A DNA stretch of 64,000 nucleotides from Corticium candelabrum (lineage: Eukaryota; Porifera; Homoscleromorpha; Homosclerophorida; Plakinidae), in assembly GCF_963422355.1 (NCBI RefSeq), contig NC_085094.1, positions 7,423,770-7,487,769 of the forward strand, given 5' to 3'. The notes beneath the pieces are model-generated. The model had not been told where the DNA came from, ran no database searches, and worked only from the letters and a program-made list of their open reading frames with translations. Shown one piece after another: positions 32,737 through 44,500 of the stretch; within the stretch, counting starts at the first letter, position 1, and each line of letters starts with the position of its first letter. A program made the position numbers and the translations under genes.

Positions 32737-33409
32737 CTTGGACAAAATATAGGGACACCTGGCATTTTTGTGTCTAGTCTCACTTTGGCACTGAATTTTT
32801 CTTTACCAAAACCAAATGTTTTTCGAATTTCTTTTTTCATGGATTGCACCATTGTTAGTATGTAACATAGCTTGTGTTCAAGACTGCAGCTGTACTTACT
32901 ACCTACTGCGCATCTAGTTTGCTTTGAAGAAGGAAGACGGCCATTCCTACTTTTCTTGTCTTTGTACACGTTCATCGCTCTTGGATGCTCATTCTTGGCA
33001 TACAATCTAAGAATGCTCTGTAGTAGAGAGTGAATCTGTAGTTCTGTAGTTGACGTTTGGACGCAATCAGGAGGGCCAGAGGCGGGAACACTCGGTACTG
33101 AGGAACTGGTGAAGGGCTTCAATTTTCCTTTGCGTTATTAAAACCGGCTTTTAAAAGCCACTAAACAAAATCAGAGAGAGTCTAACTGACGACGCTTACG
33201 CAGTCATGACGTCATACACTTTTAGGTCTCGTTTCCGCAATGCGAAACGTAAAGAAAACAATCTAGGGTCTACCGTATTCTCAAGAAACCTAACAATCAA
33301 CTCGGTAACTATTAAGTTCTTAACAATATTGATAGTTGGTAAATTGTGACCTAATTATTGTGTTACTACATACCCACAGCGGGGTGTCCCTATAATTTGT
33401 CCAAGTCTG

Positions 33410-33449
<40 letters not shown>

Positions 33450-33925
33450 TATAGAGGCTATGGGGTGTATGCTATAGGGCCTGTTCAGAGTGCAAGGAGT
33501 GAGAATTGTCTCTGAAAGCTTTATTAATTAACGGTTATCAATGGTTGTAGATAACTTTATGGTTTACTTGAAACCTATAGAGTAATTAGAAAGGCACGTG
33601 CTTTTCACTTCTGAAATTGTTTAGTCTAGAGTAAGGCATATACAATTTAACATTTTTTGAGTTGTTTTGCCTTAATTGTATGTCTTACTGAATCTTTGGA
33701 CTTAAGATTAAATAATAACTATATGGACACTCAAGTGTAGTACTGACCTGTACAAGAGAATTACTTTATGATATTGTAGATAAGCACAACAGATTTGCTC
33801 TTGCAGGTGCAGGCAGTGGTGCTGAATCAACTGCATACGAAGAGGTTGGAACCACTGCAGGTCAGCACAACAGGATAAACGAGGAAGCGTTGTATGAGAG
33901 TGTGGATGATGAATCAGCACTTTAA
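24328..33925 (+). CDS. Receptor gene A: TSP1 - F-lectin-like - Ig - TSP1 - Ig - Ig - 5xFN3 - TM, 1,245 aa
   Basis: Seventeen exons join in frame: 24328-24400, 26063-26203, 26268-26714, 26777-27106, 27167-27313, 28507-28827, 28886-29146, 29212-29520, 29578-29886, 30726-31010, 31088-31194, 31261-31553, 31611-31890, 31955-31988, 32095-32227, 32293-32441, 33807-33925. Order: signal peptide 1-24; TSP1 25-71 (WGSWSSCSVECGNGTRTR); F-type-lectin/discoidin-like 72-220 (PWLQVDL, VYVGNSLTNNG, CEVAFNYG); Ig 221-330 (YTCQ); TSP1 331-379; Ig 380-486 and 487-573; FN3 574-676, 677-779, 780-874, ~875-985 and ~985-1112; TM about 1131-1155; 90-residue tail with YDSV, YEEV and YESV. The lectin-like domain lacks the HX~25RXDX4R fucose signature, so sugar binding is not supported. 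The last FN3 (YVAARYEYD...GQSYLVYIRI) resembles the membrane-proximal module of receptor phosphatases. Most exons are phase 1-1. Ligand unknown; cell-surface recognition or adhesion is inferred. First of three tandem paralogues. Confidence 0.88.
24957..25740 (-). mobile_element. Pogo/Tigger deletion derivative in intron 1 of receptor gene A
   Basis: The ends CAGTCAGACCCGGTTATTCC and (read from the right) CAGTGAGACCTCGATCGCTATTCC are flanked by TA (24,955-24,956 and 25,741-25,742). On the minus strand an ATG at 25,535 opens the CENP-B/psq helix-turn-helix N-terminus of a Tigger transposase (MAAKRRCVDLSGEQKRQICI, QEMIVKHF) and, after a junction near 25,384, the acidic C-terminal tail (DDRDEDEDDDSD, LVAALATSREQDFLSF). 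The DDE core between them is deleted, so the copy is non-autonomous. It contains TTCCGACA/TGTCGGAATA subterminal words typical of the family. Confidence 0.88.
27527..27556 (+). repeat. (CA)n microsatellite in intron 5 of receptor gene A
   Basis: A short CACACA run preceded by GCGCGC. Confidence 0.9.
29930..30163 (+). pseudogene. Decayed duplicate FN3 exon inside receptor gene A
   Basis: It matches the 3' two thirds of the FN3 exon at 29,578-29,886 (TACTATTTTGTGTACTA, GAGACACTAAACG, ACAGTGTTGAGGTGGCAGCA, TCTCATGATGGTAAGG). It contains an in-frame TGA (CAAATGTGAGAC) and lacks the 5' part and acceptor. A donor-like GATGGTAAGTTTG remains at its end. Its loss explains why exon 9 is spliced to the FN3 exon at 30,726, which keeps frame. 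Confidence 0.85.
30218..30582. mobile_element. Non-autonomous TIR element in intron 9 of receptor gene A
   Basis: Left end GGGGCGTGTTTGATTGACC; right end read inward GGGGCACATTTGATTGACC. These match at 16 of 19 positions and continue with CTCTTTCAGAA/CTCTTCCAGAA. About 365 bp, no coding capacity. Internally there are repeated CTGGAAGAG words. The target duplication is not clear, so the superfamily is unassigned (hAT-like is possible). Confidence 0.7.
32663..32731 (+). repeat. (TA)n microsatellite
   Basis: A TATATA run directly left of the Tc1/mariner-like element. A matching run at 33,412-33,447 lies on its right, so the element inserted into a TA array. Confidence 0.95.
32733..33409. mobile_element. 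Tc1/mariner-like non-autonomous element (677 bp)
   Basis: Both ends read CAGACTTGGACAAA followed by A/T and TATAGGGACACC. The element is flanked by TA (32,731-32,732 and 33,410-33,411). A minus frame of about 150 codons across part of it has no transposase motifs (no DD34D/E block), so it is non-autonomous. It includes the stem-loop-like block at 33,139-33,180 that resembles the one at 12,031-12,072. It sits in the last intron of receptor gene A. Confidence 0.85.
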
Positions 33926-35505
33926 TCTCAATGTAATAATGGAGAAAACTCTCTGGTAATAACTTGGCTGTTTTCAGGTTTAAAATGCATTTGTTATAGT
34001 GTTTGTGTTCTGATCTATATGTTTGACATGGCCATTAATTGTTGGGTTGCTTGTAGCTAGTTTGTATGAAGGGTTAGCTAGAAGTGAGAAGAATAACTTT
34101 GTATTGTTTGGGACTATCTGCTTATGAGAAGATAGAGCTGAATATACAAAGTGGGAACAATTTAGATGAGTTTAACAAGATTTTGAATTCATTCAAGTTT
34201 ATTGAAAATTTCAAAGTTTATAGATTGATTTTATAGTACACTGTACACACTGTATTTCTAATCACATATATTCTACTGTGTTGTAAAGGCATTGTACAGG
34301 AAGATCATTTAGTCACAACTCATTTCTGTCTTTGTTCATTAGTGCATGGCTGCATAGCTAGATGTTGTTCAACTTGTACTCAAATTTAATGATTTTATGG
34401 TGACTAAGTTGCCTTTCAGGTCAGAGTTTCTAAACATGAGGTTGCCATGGTATGTATAGTATTAGAGCCAGAAAATTAGAATACATGTACTATAATTAGC
34501 TATATTGTATACATGCAAAGATGAGAAACTTTGTGGTTGTTTCAATTTTTAGTTTGCAGACTAGAAAAAGGTGTATTCAACAACAATGATAATCTCATAA
34601 TAGAAAAGAAACAAACAGTTTTTACAAGTTAAAGTTCACAATGGTGCATACTAATTAACATGTCAGGTATGTACTATTGTCTGACTTTCTCTAGATATGA
34701 AGATCTATTTACTGCAAATCAGTGCTAATTTGCTTCTTCAAAAGTGGCAGCTAGTACGTAGAGTGACGGAACTAGAAAAAGAGTGAACTTGCATTCAGTA
34801 TAGACTGAGTACTGTGTCAACTCATGTTGTTGGGATGTTTGGCAGCCTTCAGTGCAGCATTAAAAGTTGCCATGCAACTTGTTCATTCACATTTAGTGCT
34901 CACATCATCATCTAGTTATTTTTGCAAACCAACTTAGAATCTAGCATATTGCAGACGCAACTAGTTAGCGTCTACTGAATTGTATAGCGTACGTCAGTCA
35001 TTACTATCTCATTGGACTCAAAAACCTAGCTGGTGCAAACTATCAATGTCCATCAAGACATAATAACAATACAAGAAGTTATTGATCAACTAAAGGACAT
35101 AAAACATTAAAGTACACACAGTATATTACATGCATGATAATCTGTAATCAACACACTGTGTCAATTTCAGCTGTGTTAGAGGTGTTTGCAGCAAATATAT
35201 GTGAAAGATTAGGCAAATTCTGGCTCTGCTTTATCCCACTTCTGACACCGTGTATACCCCCACACTACTTAGAACAGTGCAGCTTTTGGCGTTGACAGGA
35301 TGAAACGACGAGTTTCAATATGATAGAGCTTACGTAATGGACATATTTAATTTAATTACTCGGACCTCCTTGATCAAACGCCGTTGCATTATAATTTTGT
35401 ATTAATTGTCTGACATAGGAGTGCCTGTAGGCAGGAAGGTTCCTCCCGCAAAGTTCCGGCTCAAGAGGACATTCGGTCCCTAGGTCAGTGATTCTCTAGC
35501 GCAAG
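33926..35505. other. Intergenic spacer between receptor genes A and B
   Basis: No gene is seen. The first ~150 bp resemble the DNA after the stop of gene B (AATGCATTTGTTA word and neighbours), showing that the duplicated unit included the 3' flank. The last ~180 bp resemble the DNA before gene C (CTTGATCAAACG and CTCCCGCAAAGTTC), showing that the upstream region was duplicated too. Confidence 0.6.
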
Positions 35506-38500
35506 ATGAAGGAAGTCTTGCTGCTGTCCGCATTTCTTTCTTCTCTGCACAGCCTCTGCGCAGGTAAGCTGCTGTAACATTTAAGAATCACACTGCATGT
35601 ACATTCGTGTAGGGGACAGCTCCAGAAAAACCCTATTTCTTGCTATGTCCATGCAGCTGCTGCAGGTGTCGCTGTAGTTCTACATCAACTATCTTTTACA
35701 TACGTGAATGATTAACATCTTGAAATAGGCTACCCGGAAGTACATTCTCCTTTAGCAGCAAAGTATATCTCTTAGTCTAGCTAACAGCTATAAGTCGGAT
35801 TTAGTTAGGACTAGATACCCAAGTACAGTAAAAATTGTTTTAGTAATTGATACGCCTGTTTTCATGCAAAATAGCGCTCTAATTCATAAACTAGTGGCTA
35901 TTGATACTAGAGTTGTGTGCGACATTATAGTACATCCGGGCTTTTGTTTGTAATTTCCAATGCTATGGAGGTCGTATCGTGAAGCGAGCGAGACTAAGGG
36001 AGTTATTACGAGTCGAATAGTGTGTAAAACGTCGGTCTTTGATTATGCCAACGATAGTGTTGGCCGATATCGATGTAGAAAATAACACGGAAGTGACAAT
36101 GACGTACCTGAGGTCAGCTCAATGTTGTAGTGATTGCCAATTCTACTTGTCAAGCGAGGAAGTGTGCTTTGCACGTTTTAAGTTTCAGATTAAAATTTAA
36201 TTAATGAAATCTATTTTATGTTTCCATCCGACTTTACAGACCCTCTTAGCGCGCGCAGGGTGACTAGAGTGAGGATCATCTAATGAATTGCAATATTATC
36301 AAATGTGAGCACAAATTTTAGAAATTTATCAAATTTATAGGTTTGGTGTTTTATTAATTTAATATTAATCCAACTTTAATATCAAAAGTTGAATGGGTAC
36401 AAGATGTATGAGTAGAGTACTCAAAATGTATGATGGATGTGTGGTGGACTATGTCTGTCACACTCAGAAATATGCCACGCTTTCAATGGGGTTCAATCAC
36501 TGAGTAGTATTTATGATTTGTTGTACCTGGCAAGCAGAGACAATGGACTAGGATTTGCCAAACATTCATGAAAAAGTTTATAACCAGAACAGTGTAATTC
36601 GTGTTTGTGATTGCCAGATCTTGTCGGACATAAACTATAGAACTTACCTGTCTGCAACTGCTGACACAAAATCAATCACTTTCTCGTAGCATACAACATT
36701 TTTATATGGGAACCTAACATTGTGTAACTATAAGTGATATTTATGTTCTGTATGTGAGATAACTTTCGTTACTGTACTATACTCTGATGACTACAGACCA
36801 TTTACTAACTTGTGGTCACATTAAATGACAGTCGCTTTGTATGACTTTAGATAGAGTTTACAAGTAGTGCACTGAAAAGGAAAATGGCATCTAATTCATA
36901 ATTCTCCACGACACTTTTATCATGGTTTTCAGAAGGCTCATAGCTGTAACAAACAGCTGTAATTACGAGTCGTGATATTTAGGTTATGAGCACTGCCAAC
37001 AAAGCAGGTGCAACTTATGGTGGTTTTGAAAGCTTTTCCAGATCCTTGTGTGTGATATATTATTATAGCACGAGTTACTAATTAGAAGTGTTTTGTAGAA
37101 TAACAGTTTATAGCCATTGAAGCTCGCTTTACAAAGTGTAATTACTACAGTGTAGTTTAACCTACAATCTGCAATGACTTGACTTTTTGATATCTTAAAT
37201 ACATAAATATTTGTTACAAACTTAGTATTAGAACATTGGTAATCAATTAAGAATAAGAGCAGAATAACTATGTTATTGACTGTCTTGTGTTGTGTTTCCA
37301 GTGGATTGCAGTTGGAGTAGTTGGAGTTCATGTAGTGTTGAATGTGGAAATGGCACCAGAACTCGGAAGATTAGTCAAGCAGCTACAATGAGTGGTCAGA
37401 TGTGTACAGGACCATCAACTGAGATCTGCATAGTCACATCGTGTATGATTACTGTTATGGTGGAAGTCACACTCGTTGCTTTATGTGCAATGTTTATGTG
37501 ATGTAGGTATGGCAACCAATCTAGGTACATCTCTTGGAGCAACAGTGATCATGAGTTCAGTCTTCAGTTCTGTGTTTGCTGCTGCAAAGTCTATAGATGG
37601 CAATCCAAAAGATGTAACTGGACAGAAACTTGTTCACGCTAATTGTGCTTCCACAAAATTTACCTTGAATCCTTGGCTTCGAGTTGACTTGCAGAAGGAA
37701 TATCTTATGTCACGTGTTAGAGCTATCTTTTATGCTGATAAAGGTGCAAATGTGTATGTCTGTGTTGGTAACAGCTTAACAAACGATGGGAATGACAACA
37801 ACAATTGTGGAAAGGCTCCATATGACAACTCTAATCATTTGGATGCAATATGGCGAGATGTTAGTTGCAGGCCACCAATTTGGGGAAGATACATTAATTT
37901 ACAGAGAATAGTGACAAAGAACATTATTCAAGTATGTGAGGTGGCTTTCAACTATGGTTAGATGATGTTGTGGTGTAGGTAGATGTTGAATGAAGAGTGA
38001 AACGTCTTGTTGTTGTAGAGTTGGAGATTGCTATTCTAGTCAATAATATGAATATTGAAGGAACAAGTGTGGCAGTTGATGAGAATCAAGATTACTCTAA
38101 TCCTATTGATTGTGGTGTCAGTCCTGATGTGACCAACTTTAATGCTCTCTTGCAATGGAAACACAACACAACCAATGATGTACCTGCATCTCCAAGTGTA
38201 CAGAATACTGGTGTATATCAGATGTATGAGAATGGTGTGCAGCGGCTCTACATCAAGTCAGCTAGTGCCTCTTCCAATGGTCTATACACATGCCAATATA
38301 CTGCAACTGATGGTTTGATAACGGCAAAGTCATTTACACTAAACGTCAATGGTATAAATACAGGAACATAGTTGTTGTGTTTAGTATTGTATTGCAATTG
38401 TTTTGTTGTCTCTAGTAAACTGTGAATGGAGCTCATGGTCTGATTGTACATCATCGTGTAAAAGTTTTGGAACTCACACTCGTACACGAGCACGTCTTAA

Positions 38501-41000
38501 GCAACACAATGGAATGGACTGTGTGGGGTTGCCAACTGAGAACTGTGACAGCAAACAACCACCATGTAAGGACAGTGTTATGTTATGTATCGAGTGGGTT
38601 GTGAAGGGAACGGTGTTATGTAGTTGACTTGTGTTAGGCTTAATAATTAAATATTTAACAGAAAAATATGGCTTGTTAGTATAAGCTCTTATTAAATGTA
38701 CTCTTAGTATATCTGAATATCAAAAGGCATTTTCAACTGTGAACAGTGTCAGCAAGACCTACAAATTGACTAACACAGTACAGATTAATTAATTAAGTGA
38801 ATGGACTGCAGCTAAATTATAATGTTATGCTGTAGTCAATGTGTACATGTGACAATTGCTGCTTCCTGTTGGATGTGGACATTTATATTATGGTACAGTT
38901 TTGAACCATCCTCACTTGGTTTGTGCGACTTTTTGCTTGTCTGTGGGACCATTACTACCATATAACTACATTTTAATTGTGTTTGTATCTTGTATACACT
39001 GAATGTTGAGTTTTTTCAACAAACATTAAGAATTGTTTAATTTGTTGACATGGTGATAAAGTGACAAAGTGGCCAATAGATTTGTATGCTTACCTGCTGT
39101 AGGAATTAGAAACTTGAAATGGAAACAGCATTTACTGTACTACAATTAATTTTTTGCATCTAAAGGTTACTTTGATTTGGCAATTGATTTTGATAGTTAG
39201 TTGGACATGCAAGGGATAATTGTTATTATTGTTGTTGTCAAGTTATGCTATGATTTCAGGTGCACCAACAGCTGGGCAGTCACCAGAAGTTTCTTTTGAT
39301 GAGTCTTCAATGCAAGAGTTGAGTTGCACAGCTTCACAGTATTCTGGTCTGAGTGGAGACATTACATTTGGATGGTACAGAGAAGAGAATGGAGTTGATT
39401 CAGCTATTGTATTAGACTCTCGAGTGACAAATTCATCTGAAGATGATGAAATGGGAAATTTTACTGGGCACTTGAAATTTGCATCTGTGAAGCGTTCAGA
39501 TAGAGGATTAATCAAGTGCAGGGCTTTTAACAAGTATGGTGCTAGCGATATGTCTTTAGCTACATCAGTTGATATCAAATGTGAGTTTGTTTTATGTTTT
39601 ATGTAACATTAGAATTTGTTATAAGAGTGATGTACGTGTTGTTAGATGCTCCCGAATTTGTTAAAATTGCAGTGGGTGTGAAAGGACAAAGTATCACATT
39701 AAACTGTTCTGCTGTTGGTAATCCCTCTCCAGCTTATGAATGGAGAGGAGGCAAGAGTGCAACAGGATCTACTCTGGAATTAACATCACTTGAATTTAAG
39801 GATGAAGGGACATACACATGTGTTGCTAGTAACACTATTGAGGCTGGTGCTAAGTCCACTAATAATTCAGTACAGTTGAAAATTGAAGGTAACGTTAGTG
39901 TTTATTTATTGAAAATGTAGCTAACTAATTGACTGATTAGTTTAATTATTGAAATGTATTTGTTTGTGTGTTAATTATATATCTACATGCAGAGAATGAG
40001 TCATCGTCTGGAGAATCATCAAATTCTGTAATCTTAAGCTTGGGAGTGATGATAGCAGTCGCTGTAGCAGTAATTGTCATCATTCTTGTGCTAGTCATCA
40101 TTGTTTTTGTTCTTCTGAGGTGAAGTATTTAAGTTACATTTATATATTTGTAATATTAAGTTTCTAAGTCAGTGTGTGGTTTAGGAGAAATTACAGGAAT
40201 ACTGTTAAACAAAGAGGAAAGAAGATATCAGAGCTTGCAAAATGTGATTGTTCTACTACTAATGCTAAAGCAAGTTCTGGGACAGAGGAATGTGTGGAGA
40301 GAAGCAATGATATGACAACCAACTGTTCTTATGCTACTGCAAGTACGTTAGCTATCATGATGTAAAATTACGTATATCATAAATAAATAAATAATAAATA
40401 AATAAAATAAATAAATAAATGAATAATAATAAATAAATAATAAATAAATAAATAAATAATAAATAAATAAATAAATAATAAATATATATTAATTAATTAA
40501 TTAATAATAAATATATAAATTAATAATAAATAACTAATAAATAAATAAATAAATAAATAAAATAAATAATAAGTAAATAAATAAATAATAAATAAATAGA
40601 TAAATAAATAATAAATAAATAAATAAATAAATATAAATATATATATAAATAACTAGTTTTTATTAAATGCTTTTCTACTGTATGTATAGTTTGCTTAGTT
40701 TTGATTGAAATAAGGTCTATGATTTTGAAATTTATCGACTTTGTGTGAGCTTGTTTGGTCAATAAATTGTATCACTGAATCTGTTGAACTAAAGTTTAAT
40801 GATTGTGTACACTTAAGTTAAGATATTAATTATTGTGATCAGGCAGTCGATTCATCATTGTGGGTACATACATATAATTAAGTATCGCAATTCCTCTTAC
40901 AGATACAGTCACCAGTGAATATGAAGAGGTTGAAACCGAACCCGTTGTAGTTCAGCAAGACAGGGAGAATGAGGAAGTCTATGAAAATATGGATGGTTAA
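35506..41000 (+). CDS. Receptor gene B: TSP1 - F-lectin-like - Ig - TSP1 - Ig - Ig - TM, 692 aa
   Basis: Ten exons join in frame: 35506-35563, 37302-37442, 37507-37956, 38019-38351, 38416-38565, 39260-39580, 39646-39888, 39993-40119, 40185-40342, 40903-41000. Signal peptide MKEVLLLSAFLSSLHSLCA (1-19); TSP1 20-66 (WSSWSSC); F-type-lectin/discoidin-like 67-216; Ig 217-327; TSP1 328-377; Ig 378-484 and 485-565; TM about 583-606; tail of about 85 residues with YEEV and, near the C-terminus, YENM. YENM fits both pYxN (Grb2-type) and pYxxM (PI3K-type) SH2-binding patterns. It lacks the whole FN3 block of gene A; the last Ig exon splices directly to the TM exon with matching phase 1. The framework is close to gene A, but the lectin-like loops differ. 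This is the cleanest member of the cluster. Confidence 0.9.
40378..40645 (+). repeat. (AATA)n-type A/T microsatellite in the last intron of receptor gene B
   Basis: About 270 bp of AATA/AAATA units with TATA interruptions. Ile/Tyr/Leu-rich frames over it are artefacts. Confidence 0.95.
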
Positions 41001-41576
41001 TCAGCATTTTAAAATTAATTCAATGTAACAAAGAGTAAAAACTAATTGATAATGATTTGTGACTTATAAAGGTTTAGAATGCATTTGTTAGCAGTAGGTA
41101 TAGGTTTAGACTGTAGTGGTTTGAATTTTTGTCTCTAGTTTTGATATGACTGGCTTGTTTGTAGCTGGTAAGGTAAACTTGAAGTGAGAACTCAAAACAG
41201 TGATGTGTCTGTTTAAGTAAGAGTTAGACTGTTGATATCTACTTGTACAACAAGCACTGAACAGCTGCAGTGAAACGGTTTAAGTTAATTAACACAATAT
41301 TCTTTCCCGATGTCAAGCTTTCTCAGCGAGTAGAGGCTTTGCTTACTTGAAGGAATGGCTGTGGAGGATACCAGATTGATTACAAGTTTTTTGTTTAATT
41401 TTCATTGTGTGTTAGCTGTGCTATTAGCAGTTGTTTTCATGGAACAGTGACCAGCATGCAACTTAATTATTGGGACCGCCTTGATCAAACGTTAATTAAT
41501 ACCATTGCATTGTGGCAGGCTCTCTCCCGCAAAGTTCTGGATATTAGGTCATGGTCAGTGATCCGTGATTTGCGGG
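41001..41576. promoter_or_regulatory. Region between receptor genes B and C, duplicated upstream sequence
   Basis: From about 41,460 to 41,576 it aligns with the ~180 bp before gene B (CTTGATCAAACG, CATTGCATTgTGGCAGG-like word, CTCCCGCAAAGTTC, GGTCAGTGAT). The copied sequence ends at the start codon context GATGAAG in both genes. It presumably holds the shared promoter. I see no clear TATA box. Confidence 0.5.
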
Positions 41577-44500
41577 ATGAAGAAAGTCTTGCTGCTGTCC
41601 GCATTTCTTTTCTCTCTGCAAAGCGTCTGCGCAGGTAAGCTACCTGTAAGAATTAATCACACAGTGTACGCATATAGATATCAGCTAGTTGACTAAGAAA
41701 CCCTACTACTACAGTAGTAGTAGGATTTCTTGCTTACTTATATTTTTAGTTGCCATGTCTACCTACTATAGCTACATAATGGTGTACATGTTTCGATCTC
41801 TAGGACCCAATTACAGTAAAAATTGTTCATCAACTGATATACACCTGTTTTCATTAGAAAAAATACGTTCTAATAATAGTAGTGGCTATTTAGTAGTAAT
41901 ATGTACGGAAAACCTCGCTAGAATGGTCATACAAAGACCGAAAACAGCTCAGTTTGATCCTCATCACTTCGCCGTCCTCTCTATTGCGATTTGGAGATCA
42001 TTTCCGGCCAACCTAATTAGTTATGTGTTTTGTGGCCAATGAGCAGCTTGCGGTATGGGAAGTATGCATCATATTACGTTAATATCTATAATGCAATTAG
42101 TTGCCATGTCATTCCATATTGCCAAAAGTGTTGTGCACGTCACGCTTTCCCGGACAAGGAAGAAGGAAGGTCGAAAGTGCACGGAATTAAAAATGTCCGA
42201 TGTCTGCCAGTTATTTTGAGCACTGAGTCATTCTCTAGTCTACATATGCAGCACGCTTGGCACAGTTTTATAGTTAGCTTTTGAGAATTTGTTGAGAGTT
42301 GAGTGCATAATTGTACACCATCTGTGAACTTTAGAGCTATAGCACTAACTGACAACATGCATGCCGTCTTCAAAGTTTGATGAATGAGTAATGTTTTATT
42401 GACTGTCTTGTGTTGTGTTTCCAGTGGATTGTATTTGGGGTAGTTGGAGTTCATGTAGTGTTGAATGTGGAAATGGCACCAGAACTCGGCAGATTAGTCA
42501 AGCAGCTACAATGAGTGGTCAGAAGTGTACAGGACCATCAACTGAGATCTGCATAGTCACATCTTGTATGATTACTGTTATGGTGGAAGTCACACTTGTT
42601 GCTGTATGTTTGTATATATAGGTATAGCAACCAATCTATCTGCCTCTCTTGGAGCAACAGTGACCATGAGTTCAGTTTATGATTCTCGCTTTGTTGCTAC
42701 AAAGGCTATAGATGGCAATCCAAAAGATGTTACTGGACAGAGACTTGATGGTACTGATTCTGCTGCTACAAAATCTTCCTCGAATCCTTGGCTTCAGGTT
42801 GACTTGCAAAACGAATATTTTGTGTTACGTGTTGGAGCTCTCCTTTATTATGATCAAAGTCAAAATATGTATGTCTATGTTGGTAACAACTTAACAAACA
42901 ATGGGAACAACAACCACAATTGTGGAAAGGTTCCATATGATGGCTTTTCCTCTAATGCAATATGGCGAGATGTTAGCTGTATAGTCCACCAGCTTGGGGA
43001 AGATACATTAATTTACAGAGAATAGTGACAAATGGCATTCTTCATGTATGTGAGGTGGCTTTCAACTATGGTTAGATGATGTTGTGGTGTAGGTAGGTGT
43101 TGAATGAAGAGTAAAATGTTTTGTTGTTGTAGAGTTGGAGATTGCTATTCTAGACAATAACATGAATATTGAAGGAAGAAGTGTGGCAGTTGATGAGAAT
43201 CAAGATTACTCTAATCCTATTGATTGTGGTGTCAGTCCTGATGTGACCAACTTTAATGCTCTCTTGCAATGGAAACACAACACAACCAATGATGTACCTG
43301 CATCTTCAAGTGTACAGAATGCTGGTGTATATCAGGTGTATGAGAATGGTGTGCAGCGGCTCTACATCAAGTCAGCTAGTGTTTTTGACAGTGAAGTGTA
43401 TACATGTCAATATACAAGAACTGATGGCTTTATAGTGTCAAAGTCATTTACACTGAATGTTCGTGTGGGTAAGACTGCAACACATACAGTTTGTTGAATT
43501 ATCTGGACTTGTTTTCTAGTTTCATGTTTTGTCATGAAACCATATTCTATTGTTTGTAGCACAATGTTTGCTTCTAGTATTATCTGCAATGTTGTTAATT
43601 AATTTATTTTTAGTTTTAATTAATTTAACATAAGATTATAACAATTATCGTATTTGAATGATAGCAACATCGTCGTAAACGAATCATGAATACAACTAAA
43701 AGTTATGACAATTTTAGAAGTTAAAACAGAGTATAGTGTAAAACAAATGCATTTAATATGATGATTTATTACATGGAAGTGCAGTGTGAGCATATGGGTA
43801 TGTAGTTCTAAAAGTGCTGGTCAGGTGGGGATATGAATATAAAGTATGAATTTACTATGACATTTTGAGATTTAATGGTCACTACGACTGCAGTGTAACT
43901 TTTAATAGAAACTTGTTAGAAAACTATCGTATAATATCAAATGTTTATATTTTGTGTATTTATAAGAACAATGTTTGACTTAATTATAACACAATACAAT
44001 AATTATTGAACACAATTTCTGAAATGATTTTATCAAATTAGTGCAAACTTGTTGAATGAGTAATGTTCTATTGACTGTCTTGTGTTGTGTTTCCAGTGGA
44101 TTGCATTTGGGGTAGTTGGAGTTCATGTAGTGTTGAATGTGCAAATGGCACCAGAACTCGGCAGATTAGTCAAGCAGCTACAATGAGTGGTCAGATGTGT
44201 AGAGGACCATCGACTGAGATCTGCATAGTCACATCTTGTATGATTACTGTTATGGTGGAAGTCACACTTGTTGCTTTATGTGCAATGTTTATGTGATGTA
44301 GGTATGGCAACCAATCTATCTGCCTCTCTTGGAGCAACAGTGACCATGAGTTCAGTCTACAATTCAACGTTTGTTGCTGCCAAGGCTATAGATGGCAATC
44401 CCAAAAGATGTTACTGGACAGAGACTTGATGGTACTGATTCTGCTGCTACAAAATCTTCCTTGAATCCTTGGCTTCGAGTTGACTTGCAAAACGAATATT

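Noticed and set aside
32664-33122. 152-codon minus frame in the Tc1/mariner-like element
   Set aside because: It ends in a TA-repeat Tyr/Ile run and lacks transposase motifs. The element looks non-autonomous.
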